Part shown: piece by piece, positions 59,385 through 64,000 of the stretch | Numbering within the stretch: position 1 is the first letter of the stretch | How the letters are laid out: every line of letters begins with the position of its first letter | Source: Accumulibacter sp. | Lineage (GTDB): Bacteria; Pseudomonadota; Gammaproteobacteria; Burkholderiales; Rhodocyclaceae | Reading direction: 5' to 3' | DNA length: 64,000 nucleotides | Assembly (NCBI GenBank): GCA_017302455.1 | Contig: JAFLDO010000013.1 | Location: forward strand, 1 to 64,000 | Program-made: the position numbers and the translations under genes | The notes under the pieces: model-generated | What the model saw: the letters and a program-made list of their open reading frames with translations, nothing else | What the model was told of the DNA's origin: nothing | The model's database searches: none

Positions 59385-60260
59385 TCAGCGCGCGCGGCGC
59401 TTCTTGTCGATCAGCTGCATGATCATCGGCGTGAAGATGATCTGCATGGCCAGGCCCATCTTGCCGCCCGGACAGACGATGATGTTCGGCCGCGACATGA
59501 ACGAGTCATGCAGCATGCTCAGCAGGTAGGGGAAGTCGATGCCCTTGGGGTTGGCGAAGCGAATCACCAGCATGCTTTCGTCCTGCCCCGGAATATCCTG
59601 GGCGATGAAGGGGTTCGAGGTGTCGACCGTCGGCACGCGCTGGAAATTGACGTGCGTCTGGGAGAACTGCGGGCAGATGTAATTGATGTAGTCGGGCATT
59701 CGCCGCAGGATGGTGTCCATCACCGCTTCAGTGGAGTAGCCCCGTTGCGCCTTGTCGCGATGGAGCTTCTGGATCCATTCCAGGTTGATGATCGGCACGA
59801 CGCCGACACAGAGGTCGACATAGCGGCCGATGTCGACCGCTTCGCTTCTCACGCCACCATGCAGTCCCTCGTAGAACAGCAGGTCGGTGTCGCTGGGCAG
59901 ATCGGCCCATTCGGTGAATGTCCCCGGCGGCGCGCCATACTTCTCCGCTTCGGCATCGTCGTGCACGTAGTGACGGCTCCTGCCCCGGCCGGTCTCGCCG
60001 TATTCGCGGAACAGGCCTTCGAGTTCGGCCAGCAGGTTGGCTTCGGGTCCGAAATGGCTGAAATGATGGTCGCCGGCGAGGCTCTTCTCGGCCATCTTCG
60101 CGCGCATTTCCAGGCGGTCGTAGCGATGAAAGCTGTCACCTTCGATGATCGCGGCGTTCAGACTCTCGCGCCGGAAGATGTGTTGAAAGGCGCGCGTGAC
60201 CGACGTCGTACCGGCGCCCGAGGAACCGGTGATCGCGATGACGGGGTTCTTGATCGACAT
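59385..60260 (-). CDS. cbbP: Phosphoribulokinase
   Basis: A 291-residue proteobacterial (class I) phosphoribulokinase, making ribulose-1,5-bisphosphate from ribulose-5-phosphate and ATP. The P-loop is TGSSGAGTTSVTRAF near the N-terminus; EGDSFHRYDR, HFSHFGPEAN and FYEGLHGG carry substrate and catalytic residues. It is diagnostic of the Calvin cycle, although RuBisCO is not in this window. It lies between fbp and tkt with ~60-base gaps. Confidence 0.96.
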   Translation of the reverse strand: MSIKNPVIAITGSSGAGTTSVTRAFQHIFRRESLNAAIIEGDSFHRYDRLEMRAKMAEKSLAGDHHFSHFGPEANLLAELEGLFREYGETGRGRSRHYVHDDAEAEKYGAPPGTFTEWADLPSDTDLLFYEGLHGGVRSEAVDIGRYVDLCVGVVPIINLEWIQKLHRDKAQRGYSTEAVMDTILRRMPDYINYICPQFSQTHVNFQRVPTVDTSNPFIAQDIPGQDESMLVIRFANPKGIDFPYLLSMLHDSFMSRPNIIVCPGGKMGLAMQIIFTPMIMQLIDKKRRAR

Positions 60261-60321
60261 GCTGTGTGCCTCCGTGGCTCAAAGGGATAGGGAGTGTATT
60301 CAGTCGCTTGCTCCGGACCGA

Positions 60322-61404
60322 CTAATCGTCACGGAACAGCGTGCGCGTCGAGAAAAGAGGCGAACGGAACGGCTGATCTTCACCGGTTTCATGTTCCCGG
60401 TGGTAACGTTCGATGCGCTCGACTTCGTCGCGCGAACCGAGAATCACCGGCACCCGCTGGTGCAGGCTGGTCGGTTGCACGTCGAGAATGCGCTCGTTGC
60501 CGGTTGACGCCAGGCCGCCCGCCTGGCCGACGATCATGGCCATCGGATTGGCTTCGTACATCAGGCGCAGCCGCCCGGGCTTCGACGTGTCCTTGCTGTC
60601 GCGCGGGTACAGGAAGACGCCCCCGCGCATGAGGATGCGATGAACTTCGGCAACCATCGAGGCGACCCAGCGCATGTTGAAATCCTTCCCGCGCACGCCG
60701 GTCTTGCCGGCCAGGCACTCGGCGACGTAGCGCTGAACCGGTTTTTCCCAGAAACGCTCGTTCGAGGCGTTGATCGCGAACTCGTGGGTATCCGCTGCAA
60801 TGACCAGATTCGGATGCGTCAGGAGGAACTCGCCGATATTGCGATCGAGCGTGAAACCATGCGTACCGTTGCCCACTGTCAGCACCAGCATCGCCGACGG
60901 ACCGTACAAGGCGTAGCCGGCGGCAACCTGCCGGCTGCCGGGCTGCAGAAAGTCCGCCGCGGTCGGCGTGCCGGCGCTGCCTTTTTCCGGGCAGCGCAGT
61001 ACGGAAAAGATGCTGCCCACCGAGAGGTTGACGTCGATGTTGGACGAACCGTCGAGAGGGTCGAAAACCAGCAGATACTTGCCGCGCGGGTTCTCGGCGG
61101 GGATCGGATAGATGTCGTCCATTTCCTCGGACGCCATCGCCGCCAGGTGGCCACCCCACTCGCAATGGTGTATGAAGGCCTGGTTGGCCAGCACGTCGAG
61201 CTTCTTCTGCGCCTCGCCCTGGACGTTCTCGCTGCCGTGATCGCCGAGCACGCCGGCCAGCGAGCCACGCGAGACGCCTTGGGCAATTGCCTTGCACGAG
61301 CGAACGACATCGCTGATGAGCATCGAGAAATCGCCGGCCAGCGCCGGATTCCGGCGCTGCTCCTCGATCAGGAACTTGTTAACATTGGTACGGCCGCATA
61401 GCAT
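60322..61404 (-). CDS. fbp: Class I fructose-1,6-bisphosphatase
   Basis: A 360-residue enzyme releasing phosphate from fructose-1,6-bisphosphate in gluconeogenesis and the Calvin cycle. Metal-binding motifs are MASEEMDD and [17 protein letters not shown]; the substrate-site GGVFLYPRD and [19 protein letters not shown] are also present. First gene of the cbb operon, divergent from cbbR with 116 bases between, which hold the LysR-type operator. Confidence 0.95.
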   Translation of the reverse strand: MLCGRTNVNKFLIEEQRRNPALAGDFSMLISDVVRSCKAIAQGVSRGSLAGVLGDHGSENVQGEAQKKLDVLANQAFIHHCEWGGHLAAMASEEMDDIYPIPAENPRGKYLLVFDPLDGSSNIDVNLSVGSIFSVLRCPEKGSAGTPTAADFLQPGSRQVAAGYALYGPSAMLVLTVGNGTHGFTLDRNIGEFLLTHPNLVIAADTHEFAINASNERFWEKPVQRYVAECLAGKTGVRGKDFNMRWVASMVAEVHRILMRGGVFLYPRDSKDTSKPGRLRLMYEANPMAMIVGQAGGLASTGNERILDVQPTSLHQRVPVILGSRDEVERIERYHREHETGEDQPFRSPLFSTRTLFRDD

Positions 61405-61481
61405 GGTGAGACTCCAGGAGTTGAAATTCTTGTTGATCCGGGGACTGCTCAGATTCTAGCGGTCCAATACAAAAGCGCTAG

Positions 61482-61502
61482 TTAAACATACTGTCTGTTT
61501 AA
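61482..61502. promoter_or_regulatory. CbbR (LysR-type) operator candidate
   Basis: TTAAACA and TGTTTAA are perfect 7-bp inverted arms around a 7-base spacer. Partly symmetric T-rich/A-rich sites of this kind are typical of LysR-type regulators. It lies 18 bases before the cbbR start and 78 bases before the fbp start, in the only AT-rich patch of the divergent interval. Confidence 0.65.
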
Positions 61503-61520
61503 TTTAAGAAAACCTTGCAT

Positions 61521-62432
61521 ATGAGAAACGCAACGATCCGTCAACTGCAAATCTTCTCGGTAGCCGCCAGCCACCTCTCGTTTGCGCGTGCGGCGGAGAA
61601 GCTGCATCTGACACACGCCGCCATCTCCCTGCAGATCAAACAACTGGAGGATGTCTCCGGTGCCCTGCTGTTCGAACGGATCGGCAAACGGGTGTTTCTT
61701 ACCGAAGCGGGCGAAATCCTGCTAGACCATACGCGTCAGATCCTGCAGTCGCTCAAGGAAGCGGATGAGGCCCTTCTGGCGCTCAAGGGGCTGCGCGGTG
61801 GGCGCATCGCCGTCGCGGTCGCCAGTACCGCCGAGTATTTTGCGCCCGGCCTGCTGGCCGAGTTTCGCAAGGTCCAGGCCGACGTTCGCATTCGCCTCCT
61901 GATCGACAACCGCGACACGGTGACTCGCCTGCTTGTCGGCAACGAAGTCGACCTGGCTATCATGGGGCGTCCGCCTGCCGAGCTCGACGCCACGGCCGTC
62001 GCCTTCGCGCCGCACCCCCTCGTGATCGTTGCCAGCGCCGCGCATCCCCTGGCCGGACAGGCGAACGTTGCGGTCGAGGATCTCGCCGGCGAAACGCTGA
62101 TCGTGCGCGAGACCGGTTCGGGAACGCGCTCGGCCATGGAGGAGTTCTTTCAGGAACGTTCGATCAAACCGCGGATCGGCATGGAGATGGGCAGCAATGA
62201 AGCGATCAAGCAGGCGGTCGTCGCCGGCCTGGGAATCAGCTTCATCTCGCAGCACACGCTCGGACTTGAACTCAGCGCCGCGCGCCTGGTGATCCTCAAG
62301 GTCGAAGGTACCCCCGTGATCCGGCGCTGGCACATCGTCCGTCACAAGAACAAACACCTGACACCGGCACTCGGTGCTTTCTGGGATTTCGTTCTCGAAT
62401 TCGCTCCCGCTTATCTGCGGAGACTGGCCTGA
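61521..62432 (+). CDS. cbbR: LysR-type regulator, probably CbbR
   Basis: A 303-residue regulator. The N-terminal winged helix is RQLQIFSVAASHLSFARAAEKLHLTHAAISLQIKQLE in outline, followed by a LysR substrate-binding domain from about residue 90. Divergent orientation to fbp-prk-tkt makes it the likely activator CbbR, which senses metabolites reflecting the redox/carbon state. The ATG at 61521 is preferred to a TTG two codons upstream. Confidence 0.88.
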   Translation: MRNATIRQLQIFSVAASHLSFARAAEKLHLTHAAISLQIKQLEDVSGALLFERIGKRVFLTEAGEILLDHTRQILQSLKEADEALLALKGLRGGRIAVAVASTAEYFAPGLLAEFRKVQADVRIRLLIDNRDTVTRLLVGNEVDLAIMGRPPAELDATAVAFAPHPLVIVASAAHPLAGQANVAVEDLAGETLIVRETGSGTRSAMEEFFQERSIKPRIGMEMGSNEAIKQAVVAGLGISFISQHTLGLELSAARLVILKVEGTPVIRRWHIVRHKNKHLTPALGAFWDFVLEFAPAYLRRLA

Positions 62433-62571
62433 CGTCGGCCCGACAGGCTCGCGAGGTCGGCACCCCGATCCGCCAGCGTAACGCCTGTTCGTCGTTTGTT
62501 TGGCCCACCCGGCACGTCGGCCGCCCTCGATCCAGTATCATATCGCGCATCGCGATCAGGGATCTTTCGTC

Positions 62572-63297
62572 ATGAAGTTGCTTTACTCGCTCGCCCGGTC
62601 ATTGGGATACGAACTCATCCGGCGAAAGAAGAATCCGTCTCTCCGCGCCCACCTCCGCAACGTCATCCACCGCCATGCCATCGACGTGGTCATCGACGTC
62701 GGAGCCAACGACGGGCAGTTTGCCCTCCTCCTGCGCAGCGAGGGCTTCAGGGGTACGATCTATTCCTTCGAGCCGGTCAACAGCACCTACGAGCAGTTGC
62801 GCCGGATCGCGCAACACGACGCGAACTGGGAGGTTTTCAACACTGCTCTCGGCGAGAGGGTCGGCGACGCCATAATCAACGTCACCGCTTCCTCCGATCT
62901 TTGTTCGCTGCTCGACCCGAACGATTTTGGCAAGACGGCCTTCCCGAGCATCGCGGTAAGCCATCAGGAAACCATCGCGATGGACACGCTCGACAACTTC
63001 ATTGCACGTGAGAAGCTCGCCAAGGCAGCGAGGATTCTCCTGAAAATGGATACCCAGGGCTACGACCTGCAAGTGTTCCAGGGCGCCCAGCAATCCCTTG
63101 GCTGCATCGTCTGCCTGCTCTCCGAGATCTCCCTGATGCCGATCTATGCGCAGGCACCACACTACCTCGATGCCTTGCGGCTCTATGAGGGAAAGGGCTT
63201 CGTCCCGAGCGGCCTCTACCCGGTCAGCAGGAACGACGACCTGTCGGTCATCGAGATGGATTGCGTCCTGATCAACAACGCCCTGGCGCAGCCTTGA
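62572..63297 (+). CDS. FkbM-family methyltransferase
   Basis: A 241-residue SAM-dependent methyltransferase. The SAM-binding motif is VVIDVGANDGQFALLL (about residues 39-54), followed by YSFEPVNSTYEQL and KMDTQGYDLQVFQGA, all typical of FkbM proteins. They methylate sugars or polyketides and are frequent in polysaccharide clusters; the downstream acyltransferase fits that. The ATG at 62572 starts just before the short hydrophobic N-terminus. Confidence 0.85.
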   Translation: MKLLYSLARSLGYELIRRKKNPSLRAHLRNVIHRHAIDVVIDVGANDGQFALLLRSEGFRGTIYSFEPVNSTYEQLRRIAQHDANWEVFNTALGERVGDAIINVTASSDLCSLLDPNDFGKTAFPSIAVSHQETIAMDTLDNFIAREKLAKAARILLKMDTQGYDLQVFQGAQQSLGCIVCLLSEISLMPIYAQAPHYLDALRLYEGKGFVPSGLYPVSRNDDLSVIEMDCVLINNALAQP

Positions 63298-63421
63298 GCA
63301 GGCGATCGCGATTCGTCGCGCATCGCGGCGCCGGAAATCTGCCGCCGGCGACAGAGATGGGCACCGACGACCACCGGCGTCACCATCCACTTCCAGACAG
63401 GGCCCGGCCAGGGTTTCGGTA

Positions 63422-64000
63422 ATGCACAGTGCCCAACCGGGTTGGTCCCTCGAGCAACCAGAACCGTCGCCTCTGGTCCATCCGCGCTACCGTCCCGACA
63501 TCGACGGACTGCGTGCCTTGGGCGTGCTCCTCGTGGTGCTGTTTCACGCCTTCCCGAAAGCCCTCCCGGGCGGCTTTGTGGGCGTCGACATCTTCTTCGT
63601 GGTCTCGGGCTATCTGATCAGCACGATCATCTTCGGCAGCCTCGAAAATGGCACTTTCAGCTTCCGGGAGTTCTACGCCCGGAGAATCAGACGCATCTTT
63701 CCGGCCCTGCTCATCGTCCTGACGGCAGGCTGGGCCGCCGGCTGGTACCTGCTCTTCGTGGACGAACTGCAGCAGTTGGGAACGCACATAGCCGCCGGGG
63801 CCGGATTCGTTTCGAACTTCGTCCTCTGGGGCGAAGCAGGCTACTTCGACAGCGACGCCTACACCAAGCCCTTTCTGCATCTCTGGTCACTGGGTATCGA
63901 GGAGCAGTTCTACATCGTCTGGCCGCTTCTCCTGGCACTGGTCTGGCGACGCCGGGCGCACTTTCTGAAGATCACCATCGTCATCGCCATCGCCTCCTTT
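63422..64000 (+). CDS. OafA/YrhL-type membrane acyltransferase, truncated by window edge
   Basis: The first 193 codons of an acyltransferase-3 family protein that O-acylates polysaccharide or LPS. Visible: YRPDIDGLRALGVLLVVLFHA at the start with the conserved His, GGFVGVDIFFVVSGYLI, FYARRIRRIFPALL, and LHLWSLGIEEQFYIVWPLLL, the family hallmark. No stop occurs before the window ends, so the C-terminal part (often including an SGNH domain) is not seen. ATG at 63422, 124 bases after the FkbM gene. Confidence 0.9.
   Translation, partial: MHSAQPGWSLEQPEPSPLVHPRYRPDIDGLRALGVLLVVLFHAFPKALPGGFVGVDIFFVVSGYLISTIIFGSLENGTFSFREFYARRIRRIFPALLIVLTAGWAAGWYLLFVDELQQLGTHIAAGAGFVSNFVLWGEAGYFDSDAYTKPFLHLWSLGIEEQFYIVWPLLLALVWRRRAHFLKITIVIAIASF

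Overview
The window is GC-rich, densely coded chromosomal DNA that reads as a betaproteobacterium of the Rhodocyclales. It is most like Candidatus Accumulibacter, judging from the combination of a soluble bidirectional [NiFe]-hydrogenase, O2-independent ubiquinone synthesis (UbiTUV), a Calvin-cycle operon with cbbR, a YaaH/SatP-type acetate transporter, a cobalamin-dependent ribonucleotide reductase and PEP-CTERM proteins. The organism assignment is inference from gene content; there is no rRNA or tRNA in the window.

Region 1 (1-5.8 kb) is accessory: a small RRM protein, tiny membrane and secreted proteins, an M28 peptidase, a lower-GC membrane protein of unknown function, a nonsense-interrupted small gene, and an intact parDE toxin-antitoxin pair with a deleted, fused second copy 2.4 kb away. 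Region 2 (5.8-16 kb) holds nrdJ behind tandem NrdR boxes, a MaoC-phosphotransacetylase fusion, and hoxFUYHW. Region 3 (16-36 kb) is mostly housekeeping: crcB/DUF190, an M50/DMT-transporter pair, ubiTVU, a BtuF-like protein, two SDRs, a 1,295-residue hybrid kinase coupled to a FIST sensor, dsbA, a SPOR protein, argS, ubiB and a KAS III enzyme.

Region 4 (36-49 kb) is the most unusual. A lipoprotein and two PEP-CTERM proteins lie between direct repeats of about 690 bp derived from the 3' end of a sensor-kinase gene. The intact kinase is the last gene of a seven-gene, translationally coupled operon: thermostable-hemolysin/GNAT-like protein, AMP-dependent ligase, haem-oxygenase-like oxidase, SDR, TPR protein, OmpR regulator, kinase. 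A PmrA/QseB-type box (half-sites 11 bp apart) sits just upstream of its first gene, suggesting an autoregulated acyl-modifying pathway of unknown product.

Region 5 (49-57 kb) has metG and an Aer-like chemoreceptor gene split cleanly by a 2,371-bp IS with a 10-bp target duplication; its transposase carries an N-terminal DUF4338 (DruA-like) domain fused to a Tn5-like catalytic domain. Next comes the acetate transporter behind a leader with alternative hairpins and an intrinsic terminator, followed by a secreted Cache-type protein. Region 6 (57-62.5 kb) is fbp-prk-tkt divergent from cbbR. The right edge starts a probable polysaccharide region (FkbM methyltransferase, truncated OafA-type acyltransferase).

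Functionally, the window combines anaerobic and redox metabolism (Hox hydrogenase, UbiTUV, class II RNR, Pta fusion, acetate uptake), carbon fixation, and surface/signalling functions. Mobile DNA and toxin-antitoxin scars are concentrated at 2.7-5.7 kb, 36-43 kb and 52-54.4 kb.
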